This document shows, in pieces, positions 44,902 to 53,537 of a stretch of DNA of 64,000 bases; position 1 is the stretch's first letter, and each line of letters begins with the position of its first letter. Origin of the DNA: Alicyclobacillus pomorum DSM 14955 (GTDB taxonomy: Bacteria > Bacillota > Bacilli > Alicyclobacillales > Alicyclobacillaceae); assembly GCF_000472905.1 (NCBI RefSeq), contig NZ_AXAR01000003.1:187305-251304 (forward strand), given 5' to 3'. The notes beneath the pieces are model-generated. The model worked only from the letters and a program-made list of their open reading frames with translations. It was not told where the DNA came from and did no database searches. A program made the position numbers and the translations under genes.

Positions 44902-45528
44902 GTGTACAGTTTGTTTGGTCCAGATTTTATTTTTCGATTGATTGCCATTGTCGTTGGACTTGTCATACACGAATTTGCGCATGCGTGGACGGCAATGGTC
45001 CTGGGCGATAAGACCGCCAAGCACCAGGGGCGAGTCACCCTGAACCCGGTTGCTCATTTGGAGCCGATAGGCCTCCTGATGGTTTTGTTTGGACCGTTTG
45101 GCTGGGCCAGGCCGGTTCAGGTGAATTCATCCAATTTCAAGCATCCACGGACGGCGACACTGCTCGTTGCGCTGGCAGGACCTGTGTCAAACCTCATTTT
45201 GGCCATCATATGTCTGCTGGCATATCGCCCGTATTTCTTCAGCGGCACGCTCAGCACCGACGGATTTATCCCACAATTGTTGTCGTGGGCGGCTACGGTC
45301 AACGTGGCGCTCTTTGTCTTTAATCTGATTCCCATCCCACCGCTCGACGGGTCTCGAATCGCCTACAGTCTCTTGCCTTATCGTTGGGAGATGCAGTACC
45401 GCAAGCTGGAGCTGTACGGTCCCTTCATCATGTTGTTACTCATCATGATTCCACAAACGCGCAACGCCATTTTTGGCACGTTGCTGAATACCATCACGTA
45501 CGGCCTCGCATCACTATTAGGATATTGA
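44902..45528 (+). CDS. Site-2 protease family membrane metalloprotease
   Basis: A 208-residue rhomboid-independent intramembrane protease of the YwhC group. The zinc site is HEFAH (about 23-27) in the first membrane segment and the third ligand is in NLIPIPPLDGSRI (about 139-151). No PDZ domain. GTG at 44902 has GAAGGGG upstream. The gene is four bases from scpA, so it probably shares its transcript. Substrate unknown. Confidence 0.9.
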   Translation: MYSLFGPDFIFRLIAIVVGLVIHEFAHAWTAMVLGDKTAKHQGRVTLNPVAHLEPIGLLMVLFGPFGWARPVQVNSSNFKHPRTATLLVALAGPVSNLILAIICLLAYRPYFFSGTLSTDGFIPQLLSWAATVNVALFVFNLIPIPPLDGSRIAYSLLPYRWEMQYRKLELYGPFIMLLLIMIPQTRNAIFGTLLNTITYGLASLLGY

Positions 45529-45531
45529 ACC

Positions 45532-46281
45532 ATGGCATATGAAATTGTTCTCGAACAGTTTGCAGGCCCGTTGGACCTGCTGCTTCACCTGATACAAAAG
45601 CATGAATTGGACATCTTTGACATTCCTATTGCTACGGTGACGGAACAATACTTGGCGTATCTCAGTGCGATGGAAGAGTTGTCTCTGGAAGTGGCCAGCG
45701 AATTTGTGGTCATGGCCGCTACGTTGCTCGCGATTAAGAGCCGCATGTTGTTGCCTCGTCCGTCGAAGGAAGCAGAAGAAGGTGCGGATGATACGGATCC
45801 TCGCGAAGAGCTGGTGCAGCAACTCCTTGAGTACCAGCGCTGCAAGTGGGCGGCTGAACAATTGCGAGAACGGGGCGTCTTGCAAAGCAACGTGTTTTCC
45901 CGGCCGCCCTTGGACCTTCGCCCGTACGCGCCCAATGAACCACCGCCTGTCGAAGGCGTTTCGCTGTGGGACTTGGTGGACGCGTTTCGAAAGTTGTTGT
46001 TGCGGGTCCCAACGGAGGAGAGAGTTGCCGAAATTCAAGGACAGGTGCTCTCCGTAGACGATGAGATGGACAAGCTTCTCTACCGCATGCGGATTCTCAA
46101 GAAAAGTACGTTCTTTGAACTCATTCAGAATACCCGCAGCCGGCACGCCCTGGTGACCTCGTTTCTGGCGTTGCTGGAACTCATGAAGGCGCATCTCGTC
46201 CGTTGTACACAGGTGCTTGCCTTTGGCGACATTCAAATTGTCCTCGTCGAAAAGGGAGAGGAGGGAGAGGAGGAATTGTGA
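45532..46281 (+). CDS. scpA: Segregation and condensation protein ScpA
   Basis: Kleisin subunit of the Smc-ScpAB condensin. The 249 residues have the N-terminal segment FAGPLDLLLHLIQKHELDIFDIPI, a central AATLLAIKSRMLLPR, and a C-terminal winged helix (HALVTSFLALLELMKAHLVR). It overlaps scpB by 4 bases. Confidence 0.95.
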   Translation: MAYEIVLEQFAGPLDLLLHLIQKHELDIFDIPIATVTEQYLAYLSAMEELSLEVASEFVVMAATLLAIKSRMLLPRPSKEAEEGADDTDPREELVQQLLEYQRCKWAAEQLRERGVLQSNVFSRPPLDLRPYAPNEPPPVEGVSLWDLVDAFRKLLLRVPTEERVAEIQGQVLSVDDEMDKLLYRMRILKKSTFFELIQNTRSRHALVTSFLALLELMKAHLVRCTQVLAFGDIQIVLVEKGEEGEEEL

Positions 46282-46847
46282 TTGTGTCGATGACGGGTGC
46301 TTTGGAAGCGGTGCTGTTCGCCGCGGGTAGCGAAGGAATGACCCTCGACGAAATTGCCGAAGTGCTGCAGTTGTCGGTCGATGAAACAAAGGCAGTCTGT
46401 CAAGAGTTGCAACAATCGTACCAGGAGCGGGATAGCGGGATTGAGCTGGTGGAACTCGGAGGCATGTGGCAACTGGTTACGAAACCTGAATATGCTGTAT
46501 ACCTTCGGAAAATGGCGACGGCGCCCATTTCCACGCACTTGAGTCATGCAGCGCTTGAGGTGCTCGCCATCGTAGCGTACAGGCAGCCTATTTCAAGAAT
46601 TGAAATCGAAGCGATTCGGGGCGTTCAGTCCGACAGGGCGATTCAAACGTTGGTTCATCGGCAGCTGATTGCAGAAGTGGGTCGCCAGGAGGCACCTGGC
46701 AGGCCGATTCTGTACGGAACCACCACCACGTTTCTGCAGACTTTCGGATTGCGCAGTCTCGAAGACTTGCCGCCATTACCGGAGGAACCCGAGGTTCCGC
46801 AGGATCTCTCGCTGTTCCAACTGACGCCAGCGTTGCCGAGAGACTAG
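46278..46847 (+). CDS. scpB: Segregation and condensation protein ScpB
   Basis: Kite subunit of condensin, 189 residues, two winged-helix domains: ALEAVLFAAGSEGMTLDEIA and LSHAALEVLAIVAYRQPISRIEIEA split by a hinge. GTG at 46278 overlaps the scpA stop (GTGA) and follows GGAGAGGAGGA; GTG at 46284 and ATG at 46290 are alternatives. A terminator lies 37 bases after the stop. Confidence 0.93.
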   Translation: MIVSMTGALEAVLFAAGSEGMTLDEIAEVLQLSVDETKAVCQELQQSYQERDSGIELVELGGMWQLVTKPEYAVYLRKMATAPISTHLSHAALEVLAIVAYRQPISRIEIEAIRGVQSDRAIQTLVHRQLIAEVGRQEAPGRPILYGTTTTFLQTFGLRSLEDLPPLPEEPEVPQDLSLFQLTPALPRD

Positions 46848-46883
46848 GTTCATAGTATAGACACGCTCAAACAGGAAAGTATA

Positions 46884-46914
46884 AAAACCGTCTCAAACGA
46901 AGGGACGGTTTTAT
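46884..46914 (+). terminator. Terminator of scpAB, abutting the next start codon
   Basis: AAAACCGTC (46884-46892) pairs with GACGGTTTT (46904-46912), followed by ATT and C, then ATG at 46917. The stem occupies the place of a ribosome-binding site for that ATG. Confidence 0.8.
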
Positions 46915-46916
46915 TC

Positions 46917-47633
46917 ATGTGGTGGATACTCATCCTTGCGGCGGGTGTACTCACTGTGGTTATGGCCATTGCATGTCTTCGTGTGCGCATGGAAGTGGAG
47001 CTCTCTCAGTCGAACAGCGATACGGACGGGTTCGTATACATCTCTACGCTGTTCGGACTTGTCAAGGTCCGAAAGCGCATTGTCAGTGTCAAGGTGACCA
47101 TGAGTTCAGATGGGCCCGCTGTGGAAACGTTACACACGACACAGAATCGTGCCAAGACATCTGTGCTGACCACCCGCGAAGTGCTGCACATCATCCACCA
47201 CTGGCAGCAGTGGCTGGCTCTGATTCGGGACGTCTGGCAGCAGTGTCGGAGCTTACTGAGTAAAGTTGCAATTCACGAGTTTCACGTGCGAGGAAGCGTG
47301 GGAACCGGTGATGTGGTCCTCACCGGGATGGCGTACGGGAGCTTGTGGGCGGCTGTGTCCAGCGTGGTGGGGCGGCTCACCTACCTTGCGCGGTGGAAAA
47401 GCACGCCAGATGTTCGCATCGACGCGAACTTCCAACAGGCCGAATTGCACATGTCTGTTCGGTGTATAGCCAACGTGCGCGCGGGGTATCTTATGATTAC
47501 GGCAATGCGCCTTGTGCGCGTGTGGAGAAGGAGGACAAGTGATGGATCACCCAATCCAGGGACTCATGAAGACGGCCATGGAGAATATTCGCGAGATGGT
47601 CGACGTCAACACGATTATCGGCGATCCGGTTGA
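46917..47633 (+). CDS. DUF2953 protein (YtfI-like)
   Basis: A protein of up to 238 residues with one N-terminal membrane segment (about 3-22) and a cytosolic or membrane-lining remainder. LFGLVKVRKRI and the distal HEFHVRGSVGTGDVVLTGMAYGSL region are typical of DUF2953, which precedes ytfJ in B. subtilis as here. The first ATG (46917) has no ribosome-binding site because a terminator stem sits there; a start further in is possible. The C-terminal 30 residues overlap gerW in another frame and are unlike the family. Confidence 0.75.
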   Translation: MWWILILAAGVLTVVMAIACLRVRMEVELSQSNSDTDGFVYISTLFGLVKVRKRIVSVKVTMSSDGPAVETLHTTQNRAKTSVLTTREVLHIIHHWQQWLALIRDVWQQCRSLLSKVAIHEFHVRGSVGTGDVVLTGMAYGSLWAAVSSVVGRLTYLARWKSTPDVRIDANFQQAELHMSVRCIANVRAGYLMITAMRLVRVWRRRTSDGSPNPGTHEDGHGEYSRDGRRQHDYRRSG

Positions 47634-47952
47634 GACGCCGGACGGGACGGTCATTCTGCCGGTTTCGCGCGTTGGTTTTGGGTTCGCCGCTGGCGGAAGC
47701 GAATTCAACGCCGGCGACTCGAGTGGCTCGAGTGGGGCGTCTGCCGAGCATCCCTTTGGTGGTGGATCCGGGGGCGGGGTTTCCATCAATCCGATAGGAT
47801 TTCTCATCGTGAACGGAAACAATGTGCGACTGCTGTCTACAGATAACCAGAACCAGCTGTACGACCGCCTGATTGATATGGCACCTGTTGTGGTCGACAA
47901 GATTCAATCGATGCTCAAGAACAATGGCGGTCAGAACACGCGCCCGATGTAG
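47542..47952 (+). CDS. gerW: Spore germination protein GerW (YtfJ)
   Basis: A 136-residue protein of the YtfJ family, needed for nutrient germination and possibly for spore integrity. The core includes MENIREMVDVNTIIGDPVE, TVILPVSRVGFGFAAGGSEF, a Gly/Ser-rich loop, and SINPIGFLIVNGNNVRLL. ATG at 47542 follows GGAGGA by 5 bases, inside the end of the DUF2953 frame. Confidence 0.92.
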   Translation: MDHPIQGLMKTAMENIREMVDVNTIIGDPVETPDGTVILPVSRVGFGFAAGGSEFNAGDSSGSSGASAEHPFGGGSGGGVSINPIGFLIVNGNNVRLLSTDNQNQLYDRLIDMAPVVVDKIQSMLKNNGGQNTRPM

Positions 47953-48089
47953 TCCAAACCCGTTTCAGGGCGCGCACCGACGTTTCCATCACGCGTACCA
48001 TGCGTGCCGAAAACCCATCATGGTTGTCCTATTGCAGAGCGAGCTGGCATACCCTTGAAGTGACAGGTGTCTTCAGGGGGTGTGCCGGC

Positions 48090-48683
48090 TTGATTGACGT
48101 GATCTGGCTGTTGCTGTTTTGCTGTGGCGTGGTGACTGCTATGCTCACGGGGCACATGGACAGACTATCGGGTGCCATCATCGGTGGCGCTGAAACGGGA
48201 GTCGAGTTGTCCATCGGGCTCATCAGTGTCATCGCGTTTTGGCTGGGCATGATGAACATTGCTGAGAAAGCTGGCATGGTTCAGTGGATAGCCCAGAAAC
48301 TGAAACCCATCGGGAAGTTTCTCTATCCGTCGGTGCCTGAGGATCACCCCGCAATGGGTGCCATCTTATTGAACATGAGCGCCAATCTGCTTGGTGTCGG
48401 GAACGCCGCGACGCCGCTTGGGCTGAAGGCCATGAGTGAATTGCAAAAGCTAAACAAGGACAGGGACACGGCCAGTGACGCCATGTGCACCCTGTTGGCG
48501 GTAAACACCGCGAGTATCACACTTCTTCCGACCACCGTGATTGCCATCCGAATGCAGTTCGGGTCCAAGGACCCCACGGCCATCGTTGGCACGACCATCG
48601 TTGCCACCGCCATCGGCACATTGGCAGCCATCTTGTTGGACAGGCTCTTCCGGAGACTTTCCCGGAGGAGGCGCAGTCACTGA
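48090..48683 (+). CDS. spmA: Spore maturation protein A
   Basis: Nucleoside-transporter-like membrane protein required for spore core dehydration. The 197 residues have about five hydrophobic segments and the family segments ISVIAFWLGMMNIAEKAGM, LLNMSANLLGVGNAATPLG and LLAVNTASITLLPTT. TTG at 48090 is chosen because the family begins with a short LIDVIW-like segment and GGGGG lies 9 bases upstream. Its stop overlaps the spmB start (TGATG). Confidence 0.92.
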   Translation: MIDVIWLLLFCCGVVTAMLTGHMDRLSGAIIGGAETGVELSIGLISVIAFWLGMMNIAEKAGMVQWIAQKLKPIGKFLYPSVPEDHPAMGAILLNMSANLLGVGNAATPLGLKAMSELQKLNKDRDTASDAMCTLLAVNTASITLLPTTVIAIRMQFGSKDPTAIVGTTIVATAIGTLAAILLDRLFRRLSRRRRSH

Positions 48684-49231
48684 TGCAAACCATCATCACG
48701 ACACTTTCCGCGTGGATGTTGCCCGTCTTAGTCACCTCTATACTGATAATAGGTTTTGCACGACGGGTTCCGATATACAATACGTTTGTCGATGGGGCAA
48801 AGGGTGGCTTTGGCACTGCCATTCGGTTGATTCCACACCTTGTTGCCATGATGGTGGCGGTCTCTGTCTTTCGCGCATCGGGTGCGATGGATTACCTGAT
48901 TGCAGCCCTAAAGCCTGTTTTACATGTCTTGCATATTCCGCCCGAGGTCGCGCCCATGGGGTTACTGCGTCCCATTAGCGGGGTCGGCTCATTGGCGCTG
49001 ATGACCGACATCTTCAAGGGGCAGGGACCCGATTCTTGGCTTGGGCAATTGGCCTCGACCATGCAAGCGGCCTCAGATACGACGCTCTACATTATCACGG
49101 TCTACTTCGGCAGCGTGGGCATTCGAAACATACGTTACGCTTTAAAAGTTGGACTATTGGCAGACTTTATCAGCGTGTTAGCAAGTGTTTTGGCGGTGTA
49201 TTGGCTGATGGGGCCGATGCCAGGCGCATGA
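48683..49231 (+). CDS. spmB: Spore maturation protein B
   Basis: Partner of SpmA, 182 residues, with about five membrane segments and ARRVPIYNTFVDGAKGGF, LRPISGVGSLALMTDIFK and TLYIITVYFGSVGIR. ATG at 48683 overlaps the spmA stop and follows GGAGGAGG in the spmA end. spmAB-rluB order is as in B. subtilis, where dacB would precede spmA; dacB is absent. Confidence 0.93.
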   Translation: MQTIITTLSAWMLPVLVTSILIIGFARRVPIYNTFVDGAKGGFGTAIRLIPHLVAMMVAVSVFRASGAMDYLIAALKPVLHVLHIPPEVAPMGLLRPISGVGSLALMTDIFKGQGPDSWLGQLASTMQAASDTTLYIITVYFGSVGIRNIRYALKVGLLADFISVLASVLAVYWLMGPMPGA

Positions 49232-49304
49232 ATTCGGACATTCGGCCGCGAATGGGTATAATGAGTAGTGGAACGCATCATGTACCCGGTTGGGAGAGGA
49301 ATAC

Positions 49305-50123
49305 GTGTTGGAACGCCTCCAGAAGATTCTCGCGCAGGCGGGAGTTGCATCGCGGCGGAAAGCAGAAGAATTGATTTTGGCAGGGAAAGTTGCCCTGAAC
49401 GGCGAGATTGTCCGGGAACTTGGGACGAAGGCGAATCCCGAGAAGGACAAGATTACCGTCGATGGTCGCCCGATTACAATTCAAGCCACGGTCAATCTGA
49501 TTCTCCACAAGCCTACATCCTACGTCACCACGGTGTCCGATCCGGAAGGTCGACGCACAGTCATGGACCTACTGACTGATGTGAATCAGCGGGTGTACCC
49601 GGTCGGCCGCCTTGATTACGATACGAGTGGTCTGCTGTTCATGAGCAATGACGGAGAACTGACCAATCGGCTGTTACACCCAAGGTACCACGTGGACAAA
49701 GTGTATCGGGCGACCGTGCTCGGAATGATTGAAAAACAAGCCGTGGAACAATTGACCCGCGGCGTGCGCTTAGAGGACGGGGTGACTGCGCCGGCGGAAG
49801 TGCACGTGTTGCGGAAACATCCGCTGGAGTCGGTCGTCGAGATTACGATTCGAGAAGGACGGAATCGGCAAGTCCGGCGAATGTTCGAAGCCGTTGGCCA
49901 TCCCGTCAAACGACTGAAGCGGGTTCAGTTCGGGCCGCTCGTGCTCGATGATTTGAAGCCAGGGGAGTGGCGATGGTTGACACCGGATGAGTGGGCGGCT
50001 TTGTACGCGGCGGCTGACTTGGAACCGCCACCGTACGCGGGCCCCATCGAGAAAGCGCGGACCCCACAGAAAAAGAGGCAGAGTGGGAAGCGCCAGAGAG
50101 CCCAAACCGCAAGGCGGCGGTGA
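49305..50123 (+). CDS. rluB: 23S rRNA pseudouridine synthase RluB
   Basis: A 272-residue RsuA/RluB-type synthase. An S4 RNA-binding domain (LERLQKILAQAGVASRRKAE) is followed by the catalytic GRLDYDTSGLLFMSNDG with its aspartate and by REGRNRQVRRMFEAVGHPV. The basic C-terminal tail (about 250-272) is typical. GTG at 49305 or TTG at 49308 follows GGGAGAGGA. In B. subtilis resABC would follow; here resD comes next after 155 bases. Confidence 0.92.
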   Translation: MLERLQKILAQAGVASRRKAEELILAGKVALNGEIVRELGTKANPEKDKITVDGRPITIQATVNLILHKPTSYVTTVSDPEGRRTVMDLLTDVNQRVYPVGRLDYDTSGLLFMSNDGELTNRLLHPRYHVDKVYRATVLGMIEKQAVEQLTRGVRLEDGVTAPAEVHVLRKHPLESVVEITIREGRNRQVRRMFEAVGHPVKRLKRVQFGPLVLDDLKPGEWRWLTPDEWAALYAAADLEPPPYAGPIEKARTPQKKRQSGKRQRAQTARRR

Positions 50124-50278
50124 CGGACGGAATCTCTTTGGGTGCTGACGATGAACTGCACATCCGCAGTGCCACATGCGGCGGGATCTTCCGCCGCTTT
50201 TCGTCATCCGGCCGTGTTGCTCAAGCGAACATAGATCGGCATAATGGACTCAGGGCAAAAGGGACGGGGGGAAGCAGA

Positions 50279-50983
50279 ATGGAACAATCCAGAATACTGG
50301 TCGTCGATGACGAGGAGAGAATTCGTCGACTGGTTCGTATGTACTTGGAGAGGAATGGATTTGTAGTGGAGGAAGCAGCGGATGGGATAGAAGCGTTGCA
50401 CATGGCGACGTCCCAGCCGTACTCCTTGATTATTCTAGATCTCATGTTGCCGGGGATGGACGGGCGCGACGTCTGTTCCCAGATCCGACAGCACTTGGAG
50501 ACGCCTATCATTATGTTAACGGCGGCCGGTGACGAAATGCAGCGGATCCACGGGTTTGAGTTGGGCGCAGATGACTACGTCGTGAAACCGTTTAGCCCGC
50601 GCGAACTCGTGATGCGCGTCAAGGCGTTGCTGAAGCGGTCTGGCGAGCCAGAGCACGCAAAAGTTGACATGCAGCAAGTCCTGACGTTCCCGGAATTAGA
50701 AATTCACATCGATGCACGACGTGTGGAAGTGGCTGGACAGGAGATCAGTCTGACCCCGAAGGAGTTTGATCTGTTAGTCTACATGGCGCAGCGCCCGGAC
50801 AAAGTGTTTGGCCGGGAGGAGCTGCTGCGAGACGTGTGGAACTATCAGTTTTACGGGGATCAGCGCACCGTGGATACTCACATCAAACGTCTTCGCGAAA
50901 AACTAGGACATGCCTCCGAGGCGGTCAGCCAGTACATTGTGACCGTCTGGGGTGTGGGCTACAAGTTTGAGGTCGTGCAGTGA
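50279..50983 (+). CDS. resD: Response regulator ResD
   Basis: OmpR-type regulator of 234 residues: receiver (Asp10/Asp11, phospho-acceptor Asp54 in IILDLMLPG, Lys in VVKPFSPRE) and winged-helix DNA-binding domain (SLTPKEFDLLVYM, RTVDTHIKRLREKL). In Bacillus ResD controls aerobic and anaerobic respiration genes. ATG at 50279 follows GGGGGGAAG; an upstream in-frame start would add a non-conserved leader. It overlaps resE by 4 bases. The ResD name rests on position after rluB and pairing with a ResE-like kinase. Confidence 0.85.
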   Translation: MEQSRILVVDDEERIRRLVRMYLERNGFVVEEAADGIEALHMATSQPYSLIILDLMLPGMDGRDVCSQIRQHLETPIIMLTAAGDEMQRIHGFELGADDYVVKPFSPRELVMRVKALLKRSGEPEHAKVDMQQVLTFPELEIHIDARRVEVAGQEISLTPKEFDLLVYMAQRPDKVFGREELLRDVWNYQFYGDQRTVDTHIKRLREKLGHASEAVSQYIVTVWGVGYKFEVVQ

Positions 50984-52722
50984 TTCGGAACAGTATCGTT
51001 GCAAAACTCTGGGTGACCATCGTCGGCATGGTCATCCTTGTTTTAGTGCTCCTGTCCATGTTGCTGCAACAGTTTTTTGACAACTACGTGTACCAACAAC
51101 AGTCTCGGGAATTGACTCGATTGTCGGAGAGTGTACACGTTCTGCTTGAACACAATAACTTGACATTTGTGCAAAGTATCGCGGATCAACTCGCAAAAGT
51201 CCAAGATGCGCACATCGCCATTCAGGTACCCTACACGGCGTCTCCTACGTTGAGCGCGGTCTACCGTCAGTTTAGCGCCAAAGAGAGACAATCGTTTGAC
51301 CGCGGCCAGCCAGTGATTGAACGTGGATTGATGAACGGAGCCGACACCGTGTCGGTCTATATGAAAGTTCCAACTGCAGGACAGCCGGGCATTCAGGTTG
51401 TGACGCAACAGATGAGCGTACTGAACGAGCCCATCGCTCGGATGCGAAACTTGATTCTGTTCGCCAGCGTGTTAGGCGTGTTAATGACGACGGGACTGGC
51501 GTTCGTCGTCTCGAAAAACCTGTCGCGCCCACTGGTGCAGATGAATCGCGCGGCAGAACAGATGGCCAAAGGTAACTTTAACGGGCGCATTCAGGTGGTG
51601 ACAAACGACGAGGTCGGGCGGTTGGGCCGGACGTTCAACGCACTCGCCAATGAACTCGAGCAAACCATCGCCGCGCTGACGGTGGAGACAGATCAATTGA
51701 GCAGCATTTTGTCCTCATTGGAAGACGGAGTCGTCGCAGCGGATTTGCAGGGAATGATTACTCTCGCCAATCCCCCAGCGCTGCGGAGACTTGCCACGCT
51801 GGGACTCGGTGAATCTGGTGTGCCACAAGCCAGTGTTTTGCCCTCCCAGTTGAAGGACATTATGCAAACCGTGATTGCGGAGAAACGAACAACCGTCCGT
51901 GAAATGAGTATTCAGGGACGGGACATTGTCGTCACGATGACGCCCCTGTATCAGTCGGACGGATCCACGATACGAGGTGTCGTTGGCGTACTCAGGGATG
52001 TGACCGAAGAACGAAAGCTGGACCGCTTGCGCAAGGATTTTATTGCAAACGTGTCTCATGAGCTGCGAACGCCGCTCAGCATGATGCAGGGTTACGCCGA
52101 GGCACTGCAAGACGAATTTGGTGACAACCCAGAGCAACGCCGGGAACTGGCTGACATTATTCACGACGAGACGTTACGGATGAAACGGTTGGTCAACGAC
52201 TTGTTGGATTTAGCCCAATTGGAATCTGGCCAATTCCAAATGAATTTCCAAGATCTTGACCTAACAGATATTGTGCGTCGCGTGGCACGCAAGTTCCAAG
52301 CGCTGGCTGGAGATAGGGAAATCCAGCTGTGCGTGGAGGTACCTGAGGAGCCTGTGTATGTGCAGGGGGATGCGGATCGGATGGAGCAGGTGTTCACCAA
52401 CCTGATGGACAATGCCATCCGACACACCGGACCGAATGGCACAGTCACCATCGCCCTGCGCGAAAGCGGGGGGCATGTGCAGGTCCGCGTCTCGGACACC
52501 GGGAGCGGCATACCTGAGGAAGACATACCATATATTTGGGAACGCTTTTACAAGGCGGACAAAGCACGTACAAGAGGTAGTTCGGGAACCGGGTTGGGAT
52601 TGGCCATTACCCGACAGATTGTACTGGAACACCGGGGAGACATCGTGGTAAACAGTACGGTTGGCGTCGGCACCACGTTTATCGTGTCACTGCCACGCGT
52701 GCAAGACCGTGCCGATGTTTGA
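50980..52722 (+). CDS. resE: Sensor histidine kinase ResE
   Basis: A 580-residue membrane kinase: membrane segments at about 8-30 and 160-180 flank an extracytoplasmic sensor; then HAMP (about 183-235), PAS (about 250-345), the dimerisation/phospho-acceptor helix with His in VSHELRTPLSMMQGY (about 359), and the ATPase domain (DNAIRHTG, DTGSGIPEED, GTGLGLAI). GTG at 50980 overlaps the resD stop (GTGA). This domain order matches ResE. Confidence 0.87.
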   Translation: MIRNSIVAKLWVTIVGMVILVLVLLSMLLQQFFDNYVYQQQSRELTRLSESVHVLLEHNNLTFVQSIADQLAKVQDAHIAIQVPYTASPTLSAVYRQFSAKERQSFDRGQPVIERGLMNGADTVSVYMKVPTAGQPGIQVVTQQMSVLNEPIARMRNLILFASVLGVLMTTGLAFVVSKNLSRPLVQMNRAAEQMAKGNFNGRIQVVTNDEVGRLGRTFNALANELEQTIAALTVETDQLSSILSSLEDGVVAADLQGMITLANPPALRRLATLGLGESGVPQASVLPSQLKDIMQTVIAEKRTTVREMSIQGRDIVVTMTPLYQSDGSTIRGVVGVLRDVTEERKLDRLRKDFIANVSHELRTPLSMMQGYAEALQDEFGDNPEQRRELADIIHDETLRMKRLVNDLLDLAQLESGQFQMNFQDLDLTDIVRRVARKFQALAGDREIQLCVEVPEEPVYVQGDADRMEQVFTNLMDNAIRHTGPNGTVTIALRESGGHVQVRVSDTGSGIPEEDIPYIWERFYKADKARTRGSSGTGLGLAITRQIVLEHRGDIVVNSTVGVGTTFIVSLPRVQDRADV

Positions 52723-52798
52723 TGACCAGCAATTGGCAAAATCATGACGATTGCTCGATGACAAGTAACATGGTGGGGGGTTAGGGGAGGAATTTCAT

Positions 52799-52963
52799 GT
52801 GGGATGGGTATACTATCTACGGCTGGTCGATACCAAATTTCAAGCCGACTGTTTAAAAGCGAGGCTTGAGGATGCGGAAGGCTGGCTCTATCGAAAGGTA
52901 CCTAAGTATATCGGGGTGTATCGGACCCCAAGCGGAAGGTACGGAGTCAAGATATTGTGGTGA
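52799..52963 (+). CDS. Small protein A of a two-member family (54 residues)
   Basis: GTG at 52799 has GGGGAGG 8 bases upstream and opens a 54-residue frame. It starts with GWVYYLRLVDTK and ends with VYRTPSGRYGVKILW. A second small gene at 57420 gives a similar product (SWVYEARLYDSK ... VFRTRKGNYGIRYSG), which supports both being real. No family recognised; predicted soluble, mixed alpha/beta. It lies alone between resE and a palindromic element. Confidence 0.6.
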   Translation: MGWVYYLRLVDTKFQADCLKARLEDAEGWLYRKVPKYIGVYRTPSGRYGVKILW

Positions 52964-53010
52964 GCGATTTGCAAATTCCACGAAGGTCGTCGCGACTTTT
53001 GCAAATCGCT
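52962..53010. repeat. Palindromic intergenic element, copy 1 (complete)
   Basis: AGCGATTTGCAAA (52963-52975) is perfectly inverted at 52998-53010 around a 22-base loop. The left arm plus ATTCCAC recurs at 59461. It begins at the stop of the small gene above and may act as a terminator or a mobile palindromic repeat. Confidence 0.6.
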
Positions 53011-53025
53011 GATGGGAACAAACTG

Positions 53026-53050
53026 ACAGGCGCCGTTCGCGGGCGCCTGT
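53026..53050 (+). repeat. Strong GC-rich hairpin upstream of 53076
   Basis: ACAGGCGCC (53026-53034) pairs with GGCGCCTGT (53042-53050), loop 7. No T-run follows. It lies 10 bases before the ribosome-binding site of the next gene and could affect its translation. Confidence 0.5.
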
Positions 53051-53075
53051 TGCAGCGAGTAAAGGGGGACCATCT

Positions 53076-53537
53076 GTGGGAGATCAGCAAGAATCAGCAG
53101 ACGACAAACATCCCTGGCCCGGCTTGCCGAAGCCTTTGGTGCATCGGCTGTCCATGAAGTGGACCACACTGGAGTCCTTGCGTATTCTTCAACAACGCTT
53201 GTTAGCACGTGGAGCCCCATCCCAGGTTGTTCTGCTGACGACATCCGGACTTCTGCAAGGTCGATTGGCAGATATTTCAGAATCCTATGAGAGCAGTGTT
53301 GCACTTGATGCGGTATCCGATATCGACGTACCGTCTGCAGCTGTCCACTTGCGTACGGACCTATGGTCTATGTACGCCAGCAAGGACGAACAGATCACCC
53401 CTGTAGATTCAGCAGCTGTACTGCATCTTGAAGATGTGGTGATGAAAGTGGGTACCCGAAAGGTTCGGCTCAACCACTTGGGCGTCTTCGCGGACGAGGT
53501 TGTGGCATTTACGCTCAGTCCGGACCCCATTATCTAG
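53076..53537 (+). CDS. Hypothetical protein, 153 residues
   Basis: No family recognised. The GTG at 53076 follows AAAGGGGG by 6 bases. The middle (PSQVVLLTTSGLLQGRLADI) looks like a small beta-barrel or Sm-like element, and the end (VGTRKVRLNHLGVFADEVVAF) adds strands; no membrane segment. It is convergent with an XRE regulator whose stop overlaps it by 8 bases. Confidence 0.6.
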   Translation: MGDQQESADDKHPWPGLPKPLVHRLSMKWTTLESLRILQQRLLARGAPSQVVLLTTSGLLQGRLADISESYESSVALDAVSDIDVPSAAVHLRTDLWSMYASKDEQITPVDSAAVLHLEDVVMKVGTRKVRLNHLGVFADEVVAFTLSPDPII

